Made by a program: the position numbers and the translations under genes. Of a DNA stretch of 64,000 nt, positions 17,016 to 25,306 are shown one piece after another (position 1 is the first letter of the stretch; each line of letters begins with the position of its first letter). The notes beneath the pieces are model-generated. The model was not told the DNA's origin. It searched no databases and saw nothing but the letters and a program-made list of their open reading frames with translations. This DNA is from Xanthobacter sp. NM-59 (GTDB lineage: Bacteria > Pseudomonadota > Alphaproteobacteria > Rhizobiales > Xanthobacteraceae), in the NCBI RefSeq assembly GCF_021401125.1, contig NZ_JACBFQ010000008.1, positions 186,001-250,000 of the forward strand, written 5' to 3'.

Positions 17016-17130
17016 ACAATGCCCACCGCACTGCGCCGAGCGCATGGCTATGCGCGCGGGCCGTGCGCTGAACGCAGGCCGTCGGTGGCCACGGAGCCCC
17101 TGCCCCGTGCGTCCCCGCTTGCCGCCCCCG

Positions 17131-18375
17131 TCAGTTCTGCAGGTTTTCGTAGCGCTTGTCGGTGAGGGTCTTCAGGAAGGCCACCAAAGCGTCGATTCGT
17201 TTGTCGTCCAGGGCCGGGCCCGTCTCCAGTTCCTTCATGGAGATGTTCTGCGCAACTTCCGGCGGAGCAAAGGGCTTGCCGGTTTCCGGGTTGATGTGGC
17301 GGGCCGGATTCTGCGTGTTGTAGGTGTTGTAGAAGAGGATCACCGTGCGCAGGTCCTTGAACACTCCATTGTGCATGTAGGGGCCGGTCACCGCCACGTT
17401 GCGCAGGGTTGGCACCTTGAAGCGGCCCGCCTGTGTTTTCTTGTCCTTTCCCTTCAGGTGCGGATTCTGGGCCAGGCCCAGGTCCCGGCTGTCGGGCTTC
17501 AGGCCAGCGGCGGCGCGGGCCTCGTCGTTGCGCGGCACGCCGATATTGTGGAACTCGTAATTTGAGAAAGTCTCGCCCGCCTGGCCGCCCTGCGCGTTGA
17601 GCTGGTGGCACAGGCTGCAATTGGTGAACTGGTTGGAGAAGAACAGCACCCGCCCCAGTTCTTCCTCGTCCGTCAGCTTCACCTCGCCGCGCAGATAGCG
17701 GTCATATTTGGAGTCGAACGGAGCAAAAAGCGGGGTTTCCTCGAAGGCCGCGATGGCTTTGGTCATGGTCGCATAGCCCCGCTCCGGTTTGTCGAGCACG
17801 CCCTTGCCGTAGAGCGTGTCGAACGCGCTCACATAAGCGGGGTTCTCCTTCAGCCGGGCCACCACGCTTGCTTTGTCGGGCATGCCCATTTCCAGCGGAT
17901 TGAGGGGCGGGCCGCCGGCCTGCTCGGCGAGATCGGCGGCGCGGCCGTCGAGGAACTGGCCACCGTGATAAAGGCCGGGCTTCGGGGATTTGCCGAAGGA
18001 CGGGCTGAACCTGGCATACGCGGCCGTGGGCGCGTTGCGATCGCCGAGGGAGGTGCCGTCATCGCCCAGGGAGACGGCGCCGCCGGCCGCCGGGGTCTGG
18101 CGCGGGTCGATGAAGGCATGGTCGGGCGAATGGCAGGAAGAGCAGGACTGCGTGCGGTTCTTCGACAGGTTGGTGTCGAAGAACAGCGCCTCGCCCAGCT
18201 TTTGCGGTGTCGCGAGGTCCGGGCCATCCTCGGCGTGCGCGCCTTGCGGCGGGGTCGCCAACAGAGCGAGGCTGGCGGCGACGGCAAGGAACAGGCGGGG
18301 GCGAGGCCGCCGGATGCGTTCGTCGCGGGCGCCGCGACCATGGCCGCCGCTGGGGCCGGCGAACGGAAAAGTCAC
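17131..18375 (-). CDS. Di-haem cytochrome c peroxidase (CcpA/MauG family)
   Basis: Periplasmic enzyme that reduces H2O2 using electrons from c-type cytochromes. A GTG at 18375 with SD AAGGAG seven bases away gives 414 residues. A signal peptide with a hydrophobic core LFLAVAASLALLATPP ends near AHA. Two haem motifs are present: CSSCH in the N-terminal domain and CSLCH in the C-terminal domain. FRVPTLRNV-type residues (FKVPTLRNVAVTGPYMHNG) carry the distal methionine region typical of the family. The gene stands alone, divergent from a MarR gene. MauG-like or BthA-like activity cannot be excluded. Confidence 0.88.
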   Translation of the reverse strand: MTFPFAGPSGGHGRGARDERIRRPRPRLFLAVAASLALLATPPQGAHAEDGPDLATPQKLGEALFFDTNLSKNRTQSCSSCHSPDHAFIDPRQTPAAGGAVSLGDDGTSLGDRNAPTAAYARFSPSFGKSPKPGLYHGGQFLDGRAADLAEQAGGPPLNPLEMGMPDKASVVARLKENPAYVSAFDTLYGKGVLDKPERGYATMTKAIAAFEETPLFAPFDSKYDRYLRGEVKLTDEEELGRVLFFSNQFTNCSLCHQLNAQGGQAGETFSNYEFHNIGVPRNDEARAAAGLKPDSRDLGLAQNPHLKGKDKKTQAGRFKVPTLRNVAVTGPYMHNGVFKDLRTVILFYNTYNTQNPARHINPETGKPFAPPEVAQNISMKELETGPALDDKRIDALVAFLKTLTDKRYENLQN

Positions 18376-18652
18376 TGTCTTGCTCCTTGCCGGTGCGCGC
18401 GGAGCTTTGCCCGCACGGCACTGCCTGTGGTCCCTATGGGCCATTCGGACGCATTTTCAGGCATGAAGCGCGCTTCGCACCTGCGGGACAATCCGGAAAG
18501 TTACGAAACAGCGGCCCTGGCAATACATTGGAGGCGCTCTAAACGTCTTTCGCGGGCCGGGTCTGGATGCAGCGCAGCAACGGTTTCGCTTCGCTTGTTC
18601 AGCGGGCCGCTTTAATCTTGCAGGTTCAAGCGACACCGAGCCTCATGAGCCC

Positions 18653-19114
18653 ATGCCCGCTGCTGCCTCTTCCGATGTTCGACCCGCCGATCTCGCGCAT
18701 ACGGTGGGGGAAACCTGCCTTTGCCTTGCCGTCCAGCGCGCGAGCCGCATCGTGGGCCGCTCGTTCGACGAGGCGTTCCGTCCTCTCGGCCTCACCAATT
18801 GGCAGTTCTCGCTGCTCGCGACGCTCAGCCGGTCCGAGCCTTTCACGGTGACACGTCTTGCGGAGGCCATGGGCATGGACCGCACGACCATCACGTCGAA
18901 CCTGAAGCCGCTGGTGCGGCGCGGGCTGGCGGCGGTGGTGGCGGACGGGAGCGACCGGCGGGTGCGCCGCATCGCGCTCACCTCCAGCGGCCAGGAGCTG
19001 CTGGCGGAGGCGAGCGAGGTGTGGCGGCAGGTGAACGCGGAGGTGGAGGCGCGTCTGGGCGAGGTGGACCCCATCACCCTGCGCACGGCCCTCGGAGAGC
19101 TGGCGAAGAGCTGA
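18653..19114 (+). CDS. MarR-family transcriptional regulator
   Basis: Winged-helix regulator of 153 residues, not closely similar to the MarR at 16.5 kb. Motifs are LTNWQFSLLATLSRSEPFTVTRLAEAMGMDRTTI, shown here only as the helix-turn-helix span at residues 47-80, with the wing DGSDRRVRRIALT after it. It is divergent from the cytochrome c peroxidase gene with 277 bp between start codons, so it might regulate that gene, and it converges on nadC. I see no clear palindrome in the shared upstream region. The cysteine pair near residue 22 (TCLCLA) could be redox-active, but this is speculative. Confidence 0.88.
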   Translation: MPAAASSDVRPADLAHTVGETCLCLAVQRASRIVGRSFDEAFRPLGLTNWQFSLLATLSRSEPFTVTRLAEAMGMDRTTITSNLKPLVRRGLAAVVADGSDRRVRRIALTSSGQELLAEASEVWRQVNAEVEARLGEVDPITLRTALGELAKS

Positions 19115-19147
19115 GGGGCCAGCCCCGCGAGGGCTTTGGAAAGCGCC

Positions 19148-19999
19148 CTATTGCGCGGCGTCGAGACCGATGTCGAGGATGGGGGCGCTGTGGGTGAGCC
19201 AGCCCACGGAGATCAGGTCCACCCCGGCGGCGGCGATGGCGGGGGCGGTTTCACGTGAAACGCGGCCGGATGCCTCGGTGATCATCCGCCCGTCCACCAG
19301 CTCCACCGCCTCCTTCAGGGTCAAAGGCGACATATTGTCGAGGAGGACGGCATCGGCGCCGAGCGGCATCAGCTCGCGGAGCTGGTCGAGGGTGTCCACC
19401 TCCACCTCGATCTTCACCATGTGGCCCGCATGGGCCTTCACGCGCCGCACCGCCTCGGTGACCGAGCCGGCGATGGCAATGTGATTGTCCTTCACCAGCA
19501 CCGCGTCATCGAGCCCGAAGCGGTGGTTGGAGCCGCCGCCCGCCCGCACCGCGTACTTCTCCAGCGTGCGCAGGCCCGGCGTGGTCTTGCGGGTGCACAC
19601 GATGTGCGCCTTGTGCCCGCGCACCGCCTCCACCAGCGTGGCGGTAGCGCTGGCGATGCCGGAGAGGCGGCACATGAGGTTGAGGGCCGCGCGCTCGGCC
19701 GTGAGAATGCCACGCCCGGGGCCCGCCACGCGGGCGATGAGCATGCCCGGCTCCACCGGCGCCCCATCGGCCAGCTGCGGCTCGAAGGAAATGGCGTCAT
19801 CCATCAAAGCGAAGGCGAGACGCGCGCAATCGAGCCCCGCCACCACGCCGGCCTGGCGGGCCACCAGATCCATGCGCGTGTGGTAGCCGGCGGGCACCAC
19901 GGCATCGGTGGTGATGTCGCCGGCCCGGCCGAGATCCTCCACCAGGGCGGCGCGGACGATGGGCTCGACGAGGAGAGGCGGAAGCGGGGCGATATCCAT
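19148..19999 (-). CDS. nadC: Nicotinate-nucleotide pyrophosphorylase (quinolinate phosphoribosyltransferase)
   Basis: Converts quinolinate and PRPP to nicotinate mononucleotide, the third step of de novo NAD synthesis. The protein is 283 residues. Family blocks are LNLMCRLSGIAS, CTRKTTPGLRTLEKYAV, GGGSNHRFGLDDAVLVKDNHI, and the C-terminal VLLDNMSP and TEASGRVS, which bind the phosphoribosyl group. It follows nadB by 11 bases and is the last gene of nadQ-nadA-nadB-nadC. A parS core lies within the coding sequence at 19247-19262, read as part of the SGRVSRETAP region. Confidence 0.95.
   Translation of the reverse strand: MDIAPLPPLLVEPIVRAALVEDLGRAGDITTDAVVPAGYHTRMDLVARQAGVVAGLDCARLAFALMDDAISFEPQLADGAPVEPGMLIARVAGPGRGILTAERAALNLMCRLSGIASATATLVEAVRGHKAHIVCTRKTTPGLRTLEKYAVRAGGGSNHRFGLDDAVLVKDNHIAIAGSVTEAVRRVKAHAGHMVKIEVEVDTLDQLRELMPLGADAVLLDNMSPLTLKEAVELVDGRMITEASGRVSRETAPAIAAAGVDLISVGWLTHSAPILDIGLDAAQ
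19247..19262. promoter_or_regulatory. parS: parS site 3 (14-bp core), inside nadC
   Basis: The sequence is GGTTTCACGTGAAACG. The 14-bp core GTTTCACGTGAAAC is perfect and only the outer T/A pair differs from the 16-mer consensus. It is about 7.3 kb beyond parB, which extends the ParB-loading zone. Confidence 0.82.
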
Positions 20000-20010
20000 G
20001 GCAATGTCCG

Positions 20011-21567
20011 TCAGTGAAGGCTGGCGCGGGCGGCGGGAGACGCGGTGAGTGTCTCAGCCGCCGCATGGGCCTGTTCGAGCGTGATGCGGGAGCGCAGCGC
20101 CCGCGCCGCCGTGGCGGGAAAGTCGGTGCGGCTGTGCGCCCCCCGGCTTTCCTCGCGGCCGAGGGCGCACACCGCCATCATGAGGCCGGCAAGGGCGGGA
20201 TCGGCGGCGGGCCCGGCCGCGCGGGCGAGGGGCGCCAGGGCGGCGATGGCGGCCTTCAATCCCTCGGCATCGCGCAGCACGCCGAGATGGCGCGACACCA
20301 CGGCCCGCGCCGGGGCGGCATCTGGCGCCGGCGGCATTTCCGCGGGAAGGCGCCGGGCCGGCGGGGCCGGCGGGGCGCCGGCGATGTTCTCGGCCACCCA
20401 GCGGCCGCAGACCGCGCCTTCCACCAGGGAGTTGCTGGCAAGCCGGTTGGCGCCGTGGAGCCCGGTGGACGCCACCTCGCCGCAGGCCCACAGCCCTTCG
20501 ACGGTGCTGCGCCCGTCCGCATCCACCGCGATACCGCCCATGTGGTAGTGCGCGGCCGGGCGGATGGGGATGGGCTGGCGCGCGGGATCCACGCCGGCGG
20601 CGGCGCAGAGGCCGGCAATGGCCGGAAACCGCGCGGCGAAGCCCGCGCCAAGGGCTGCGCGCGCATCCAGGAACACCTCGCGCCCCGCCATCAGCTCCGC
20701 CCACACCGCCCGCGCCACCACATCGCGCGGGGCCAGCTCGGCGCCGGGCACATGGGCGAGGAAGCGGGTGCCGTCGGCGGTGACGAGAAGGGCCCCCTCC
20801 CCGCGCACGGCTTCGCTGACCAGGGAGAGCGGCCGCGCCCCGCCAGCCAAAGCGGTGGGGTGGAACTGCACGAATTCCAGGTCCGCCAGCTCGGCCCCTG
20901 CCCGCGCGGCCAGCGCCAGGCCCAGGCCAAAGGAGGAATCGGGATTGGTGGTGTGCTCGAACAGGGCGCCCACGCCCCCGGTGGCCAGCACCACCTGGCG
21001 GGTGCGCAGCAGGGTGCCGCCATGGCCGCCCGCCACCAGCACGCCGGCAATGGCCCCGTCCGCCGTCACCAGCCGGCGGACCTCCACCCCCTCCACCACC
21101 GTGACGGAGGGACAGGCGCGCACGGCGGCGGCCAGGGCGCGCACCAGTTCTCGCCCGGTGGCGTCGCCGTGGGCGTGGACGATGCGGCGGCGGCTGTGGG
21201 CCGCCTCCAGGCCAAGGGCGAGGCGCCCGCCCTGGTCGCGGTCGAAGCGCGTGCCGATGGCGGCCAGATCGGAGATGGCCGCAGGAGCGGCTAAGAGGAT
21301 GCGGCGCGCCATGTCGGCGTCGCACAGGCCGTCGCCGGCGGCCAGGGTGTCGGCGAGATGCAACTCCGCGTCGTCATCTTCGCCCATGCTGGCGGCCATG
21401 CCACCCTGGGCCAGGGGGCTCGATCCGTCGTCGCCCAGCAGGGCGCGGGTGAGGAGAACCACCGGGCGCGGCGCCAGGAACAGCGCCGCCGAGAGCCCCG
21501 CCACCCCGCCGCCGATGATGACGGGCCGGTCATCGAGGCCGGCGAGGGAGCCGGTGACGGCGGTCAC
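20011..21567 (-). CDS. nadB: L-aspartate oxidase
   Basis: FAD enzyme that oxidises L-aspartate to iminoaspartate for NadA. From GTG 21567, which overlaps the nadA stop (GTGA), the protein has 518 residues. The FAD loop is IIGGGVAGLSAALFLA near residue 17. LAQGGMAASM and RRIVHAHGDATG follow, then VQFHPTAL with its catalytic residues, and RPAAHYHMGGIAVDADG. The frame remains open about 300 bases into nadA, but the extension is not family-like. The C-terminal helical part contains the usual RxxxGVxRD-like region (SRHLGVLRDAEGL). Confidence 0.94.
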   Translation of the reverse strand: MTAVTGSLAGLDDRPVIIGGGVAGLSAALFLAPRPVVLLTRALLGDDGSSPLAQGGMAASMGEDDDAELHLADTLAAGDGLCDADMARRILLAAPAAISDLAAIGTRFDRDQGGRLALGLEAAHSRRRIVHAHGDATGRELVRALAAAVRACPSVTVVEGVEVRRLVTADGAIAGVLVAGGHGGTLLRTRQVVLATGGVGALFEHTTNPDSSFGLGLALAARAGAELADLEFVQFHPTALAGGARPLSLVSEAVRGEGALLVTADGTRFLAHVPGAELAPRDVVARAVWAELMAGREVFLDARAALGAGFAARFPAIAGLCAAAGVDPARQPIPIRPAAHYHMGGIAVDADGRSTVEGLWACGEVASTGLHGANRLASNSLVEGAVCGRWVAENIAGAPPAPPARRLPAEMPPAPDAAPARAVVSRHLGVLRDAEGLKAAIAALAPLARAAGPAADPALAGLMMAVCALGREESRGAHSRTDFPATAARALRSRITLEQAHAAAETLTASPAARASLH

Positions 21568-22571
21568 AGCTCCAGCATCCGTTCCACCGAGCGGCGGGCG
21601 CGGGCCGCCACGTCGGGGTCGATTTCCACCACGTGCAGGTTCTCCTCCAGCGCGGTGCGAATGTTGGCGATGGTGATCTTCTTCATATGCGGGCACAGAT
21701 TGCAGGGCCGCACGAACTCCAGATCGGGATATTGCAGGGAGACATTGTCGCTCATGGAGCATTCGGTCAGCAGAACGACGCTGCTCGGCCGCTTCTCGCC
21801 CACATAATCGGCCATGGCGGCGGTGGAGCCGGCGAAATCCGCCACCTTCACCACCTCCGGCGGGCATTCGGGATGCACCAGCACCGTGACGCCGGGATGG
21901 GCCTCCCGCAGCTCCGCCACGTCGGCGGCGGTGAAGCGCTCGTGCACCTCACATTGGCCGGGCCAGGACACGATTTCGATGCCGGTCTCATTGGCCACGT
22001 TCGCCGCCAGATACTGGTCGGGCAGCATGATGACCTTCGGCACGCCGAAGGAATTGACCACCTTCCTGGCATTGCCCGAAGTGCAGCAGATGTCCACTTC
22101 CGCCTTCACCGCCGCCGAGGTGTTCACATAGGCGATGACCGGCAGGCCGGGATGCTCCCGGCGCATCTGCCGCACGCCTTCCGGGGTGATGGACTCGGCG
22201 AGCGAGCAGCCGGCGGTGGGATCGGGGATCAGCACCGTCTTGTCGGGATTGAGGAGCTTGGCCGTCTCGGCCATGAAATACACGCCCGCCAGCACGATCA
22301 CGTCGGCGTCCGTGGTGGCCGCCTCGCGGGCGAGGGTGAGGCTGTCGCCCACGATATCCGCCACGCAGTGGTAGATTTCGGGGGTCTGGTAATTGTGGGC
22401 GAGGATGACCGCGTTGCGCTCGATCTTCAGATGCTGGATCGCCTCCACATCATCCGAAAGCAGCTCCCATTCCGCAGGATGAATGATGCGCTTCACCCGC
22501 TCGTAGAGGTGGGAGTTGCGCTGGGTCGCGGTGCCCACCGAGGGCATGTCGACACGGGTGACATTGGTCAT
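21564..22571 (-). CDS. nadA: Quinolinate synthase A
   Basis: [4Fe-4S] enzyme that condenses iminoaspartate with dihydroxyacetone phosphate to quinolinate. The protein is 335 residues. The cluster cysteines are in DPTAGCSLAESI, HPECPPEVV and RPCNLCPHMKKI. AHNYQTPEIY near residue 60 and GVYFMAETAKLLNP near 96 are substrate-binding blocks. The ATG at 22571 lies only six bases from the first of two operator palindromes, so repressor binding would cover the ribosome-binding region of the DNA. It is the first structural gene of the NAD operon. Confidence 0.95.
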   Translation of the reverse strand: MTNVTRVDMPSVGTATQRNSHLYERVKRIIHPAEWELLSDDVEAIQHLKIERNAVILAHNYQTPEIYHCVADIVGDSLTLAREAATTDADVIVLAGVYFMAETAKLLNPDKTVLIPDPTAGCSLAESITPEGVRQMRREHPGLPVIAYVNTSAAVKAEVDICCTSGNARKVVNSFGVPKVIMLPDQYLAANVANETGIEIVSWPGQCEVHERFTAADVAELREAHPGVTVLVHPECPPEVVKVADFAGSTAAMADYVGEKRPSSVVLLTECSMSDNVSLQYPDLEFVRPCNLCPHMKKITIANIRTALEENLHVVEIDPDVAARARRSVERMLEL

Positions 22572-22576
22572 ATGGC

Positions 22577-22623
22577 TATACTCAGTTTGAGCATATATTG
22601 GCTATATGCTTACCCTGAGCATA
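22577..22623. promoter_or_regulatory. Two tandem NadQ-type operators upstream of nadA
   Basis: Two palindromes share the pattern TATGCTCA-N3-TGAGCATA. Copy 1 is TATACTCA-GTT-TGAGCATA at 22577-22595, and copy 2 is TATGCTTA-CCC-TGAGCATA at 22605-22623. Each left arm has one deviation and the right arms are identical; centres are 28 bp apart. They lie between nadQ and nadA, so NadQ is the obvious ligand. Confidence 0.75.
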
Positions 22624-22628
22624 AGCCC

Positions 22629-22634
22629 TGTCAA
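22629..22634 (-). promoter_or_regulatory. nadA promoter -35 element
   Basis: On the minus strand this reads TTGACA, a full match to the sigma-70 -35 hexamer, and it overlaps the nadQ stop codon. The expected -10 region falls inside the second operator palindrome and matches poorly (around AAGCAT). Repression by steric occlusion would be expected. The nadABC genes may thus have a promoter separate from nadQ. Confidence 0.4.
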
Positions 22635-23605
22635 GTGCGGGCGAGGGGGAGTTTTGTTCCCGCGAAGGCGCGCTCGGCCAGAACGGCGTGGCGGAAGCGG
22701 AAGAGTTTCGCAGGCCGGCCAATGCTTTCGGAGGTCATTTCGCCGGTTTCCTCAACCAGCTCCTGCTGCTCCATGAGCCGGCGAAAATTCTGCTTGTGAA
22801 CGGTGCGTCCGGCAAGGGCTTCAACGCAACGTTGCAGTTGTAGCAGGGTGAAGGTGTCCGGCATCAGCTCGAACACCACCGGGCGATATTTGATCTTGGC
22901 CCGCAGCCGGGCGATGCCGGTGGCGAGGATGCGGCGATGATCACCGATCATGGCGCTGCCAGGTACCAGCTCTTGGACCAGCCCTTGGGGGTCGACGCCC
23001 CGGCCGTTGCGACCCTCGGGCACCAGACCGGCCTCGTACAGCAGCTCGTAACGCTGCAGGGTCAGCTCCTCATTCCAGGGCTGCTCGTCGAGCCCGAAGG
23101 CGGTGGCGGCGCGCTGGTGGCGGGCGTCGCGGGTCGCCGCGCCCGGCGCCTCCCCGCTCCAGTCCGCGAGGGCGGGAGCAATGACCTGGCCGATAACGGG
23201 CGGAAGCCCGGCGCGGTGGTCCTCCCAGGGGAAGTAGTCGTACCAGCTGCGCCAGCCGCCCTCCCCGTCCGAAAGCTCGCGGGTGAGGCCGAGATAGCTG
23301 ATGGAAATGGTGCGCGCCCCGCTCTCCCCGCCCCGATCCTTGTCGGCGAAGGTGTAGAGCTGCTCCACATAGCCGAGCGGATGGTGGGTCTGCTGTTCCA
23401 CCCACGCGCGCAGGCCCGATTGCAGTGAGCGATGGCCGAGCTCGAACGGGCCGGAAGGCAGGGCCCGCCCGCGATCCAGCGTCATCACCCGCGGCGCGCC
23501 CGACGATACCGCCACCAGAACGGCGATGAGGTCCGCCTGGATGGCGTGGACGGCGGCGGGGTCAGCGCCCTCGCCGGGCTTGGTCCGCTCGCTGGGCTGT
23601 GTCAT
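22631..23605 (-). CDS. nadQ: NAD biosynthesis repressor NadQ (Nudix-related, COG4111 type)
   Basis: Transcription factor of 324 residues with an N-terminal domain resembling Nudix-related ligand-binding domains, but no catalytic Nudix box. Typical segments are PSGPFELGHRSLQSGLRAWVEQQT and YVEQLYTFADKDR, both at residues 50-105 and cited here in part. The C-terminal winged helix is FTLLQLQRCVEALAGRTVHK followed by NFRRLMEQQELVEETGE, as in NrtR/NadQ proteins. Family members repress nad genes in response to NAD metabolites. It lies 59 bases upstream of nadA with palindromic operators in the gap. The ATG at 23605 is preferred to GTG 23620. Confidence 0.85.
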   Translation of the reverse strand: MTQPSERTKPGEGADPAAVHAIQADLIAVLVAVSSGAPRVMTLDRGRALPSGPFELGHRSLQSGLRAWVEQQTHHPLGYVEQLYTFADKDRGGESGARTISISYLGLTRELSDGEGGWRSWYDYFPWEDHRAGLPPVIGQVIAPALADWSGEAPGAATRDARHQRAATAFGLDEQPWNEELTLQRYELLYEAGLVPEGRNGRGVDPQGLVQELVPGSAMIGDHRRILATGIARLRAKIKYRPVVFELMPDTFTLLQLQRCVEALAGRTVHKQNFRRLMEQQELVEETGEMTSESIGRPAKLFRFRHAVLAERAFAGTKLPLART

Positions 23606-23692
23606 GGACGCGGCTTCCACGGAGATGGCATCGCGCGGGGCTTGGAGGGCCGCTTCGGGGCGGCAGGCCGGCCCGCGTGCGGCGGCCGGGCC

Positions 23693-24742
23693 TCAGGCAT
23701 TGGCGGCCAGACCCTGCAGCTCGGCCGGTTCGGGCGCGGCGAGCCGTACACTGCCCTTGCCGCTCTTCTTCACCTCATACATGGCCGTATCCGCGCGCCG
23801 CATCAGGGCGGCGGCATTGTTGGCATGCAGGGGATAGAGGGCGATACCGATGCTGGCGCCGACGGTGACGGAGGCGGGCGGAGTGGCCTGGCTCAGCTCA
23901 TAGGGCTCGCGCAGCGCCGTGCACAGCCGCTCGCCCTGGGCGAGGGCCACGCGCTCGTCCGGCAGGTCCACCATGATCACGGCGAACTCGTCGCCCGACA
24001 GCCGCACGGCGAAATCCTCGTGCCGCAGGTTGGTGCGCAGGCGCTGGGCAATGGTGCACAGCAGCTCGTCCCCGGCGGCGTGGCCGTGGCGGTCATTCAC
24101 CTGCTTGAAGCCGTCAATGTCGATGTACAGCAGCGCGAATGCGCGGCCGGCCTGCTCAGCCTGGGCGAAGGCGCGGGAGAGGTGCTCCATGAACAGGATG
24201 CGGTTGCCGAGCCCGGTGAGGGAATCGTGGGTGGCCATGTGGCGCACCTGCTTTTCCACCCGCCGGCGTTCCTCTATCTCCACTTCGAGCTGGCGATTGC
24301 GCTTCTCCAGCTCCTCCATGGCGGCCTTCAGGCGCATCTTGGAGGTGTGCAGTTCCAGGAACACCGTGACCTTGGAGAGCAGGACGGCATCATTGATGGG
24401 CTTGGCGATGTAGTCCACCGCGCCGAAGGTGTAGCCCTTCAGGCGGTTGATGTCGTCGAGATAGGCGGCGGTCACGAACACGATGGGGATGTCACACGTG
24501 GCCGGATCGTTGTTGAGGAGGGAGGCCACCTCGAACCCGTCCATGTCCGGCATCTGCACGTCGAGCAGGATCAGAGCGAAGCGGTGGTCGAGGCACAAAG
24601 CGAGCGCCTCGTTGCCGGATTTCGCCTCGTAGATGTCCGCATCGACAGCCGCCAGCAGGCGGCGCATGCCGGCGAGATTGGCGGCGACATCATCCACCAC
24701 CAGGATCTTGGGACGGGCTTCGACGCCGGATGTCTCGTTCAT
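23693..24742 (-). CDS. Response regulator with GGDEF (diguanylate cyclase) output
   Basis: The protein is 349 residues. An N-terminal receiver (residues 12-125) has the acidic pair VVDD, phospho-acceptor Asp in LILLDVQMPDMDG and the conserved KP in IAKPIND. A coiled-coil linker (EELEKRNRQLEVEIEERRR region, residues about 140-165) leads to a GGDEF domain beginning HDSLTGLGNR, with active-site motif RLSGDEF. SGDEF is a permitted variant, so cyclic-di-GMP synthesis is likely. Its ATG overlaps the cheB stop (ATGA), making it the output of the kinase-cheR-cheB operon. No RxxD autoinhibitory site is evident at the usual position. Confidence 0.9.
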   Translation of the reverse strand: MNETSGVEARPKILVVDDVAANLAGMRRLLAAVDADIYEAKSGNEALALCLDHRFALILLDVQMPDMDGFEVASLLNNDPATCDIPIVFVTAAYLDDINRLKGYTFGAVDYIAKPINDAVLLSKVTVFLELHTSKMRLKAAMEELEKRNRQLEVEIEERRRVEKQVRHMATHDSLTGLGNRILFMEHLSRAFAQAEQAGRAFALLYIDIDGFKQVNDRHGHAAGDELLCTIAQRLRTNLRHEDFAVRLSGDEFAVIMVDLPDERVALAQGERLCTALREPYELSQATPPASVTVGASIGIALYPLHANNAAALMRRADTAMYEVKKSGKGSVRLAAPEPAELQGLAANA

Positions 24743-25302
24743 GACCGGCAGGCCTCGTTGATGAACCCCGCGAGCTCCTCGATGGGGCCGCACAGGTCCG
24801 CGCCAGCGCGCTCCAGGGCCGCCCGCGGCATCGTCGCCACTTCGGCATCTTCCGGAGCTTGTACCAAGGCGAGGCCTCCCAACTGACGGATCTGCGCAAG
24901 ACCCTCCGCACCGTCGCTGCTAGCTCCGGTGAAAACGACACCAATAAGGCTTTTCTGGTACGCCCGCGCTGCCGTTTCGAACAGGACGTCGATCGAAGGT
25001 CGGGAGAAGCACACTTTCGGGTCCACTGAAAGGGAAAAGTGCCGATCGCGCTCGATCAGCAGGTGATAGCCGGCGGGTGCCACATGCACGTGTCCCGCGC
25101 TCACGGGGGTGCGTTCCTGCGCCAGTTGCACCGGCAGCCGCGAGCGCTGCGCCAGCATCTCATGGAGCAGATCAGGCCCCTGCGAACCCACGTGATTCAC
25201 CACCACCACCGCCGCGGGAAGATCGCCATCGAGACACGCCAACAGGCGCTGGAGGGCGCTGGGCCCCCCGGCGGAAGCGCCGATCACGACCGCTCCTCCC
25301 AT
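24739..25302 (-). CDS. cheB: CheB-type methylesterase domain protein (no receiver)
   Basis: Stand-alone protein-glutamate methylesterase domain of 187 residues; the N-terminal receiver of classical CheB is absent. The active-site serine is in GASAGGPSAL near residue 8, the histidine in VVVVNHVGSQGPDLL, and the aspartate in FTGASSDGAEGL. The start ATG 25302 is supported by GGAGG eight bases upstream, within the end of cheR. With cheR and the hybrid kinase it forms the adaptation-like part of a non-chemotaxis signalling operon. Without a receiver, activation must occur differently from CheB of chemotaxis, perhaps by protein contact. Confidence 0.88.
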   Translation of the reverse strand: MGGAVVIGASAGGPSALQRLLACLDGDLPAAVVVVNHVGSQGPDLLHEMLAQRSRLPVQLAQERTPVSAGHVHVAPAGYHLLIERDRHFSLSVDPKVCFSRPSIDVLFETAARAYQKSLIGVVFTGASSDGAEGLAQIRQLGGLALVQAPEDAEVATMPRAALERAGADLCGPIEELAGFINEACRS

Positions 25303-25306
25303 CGCG

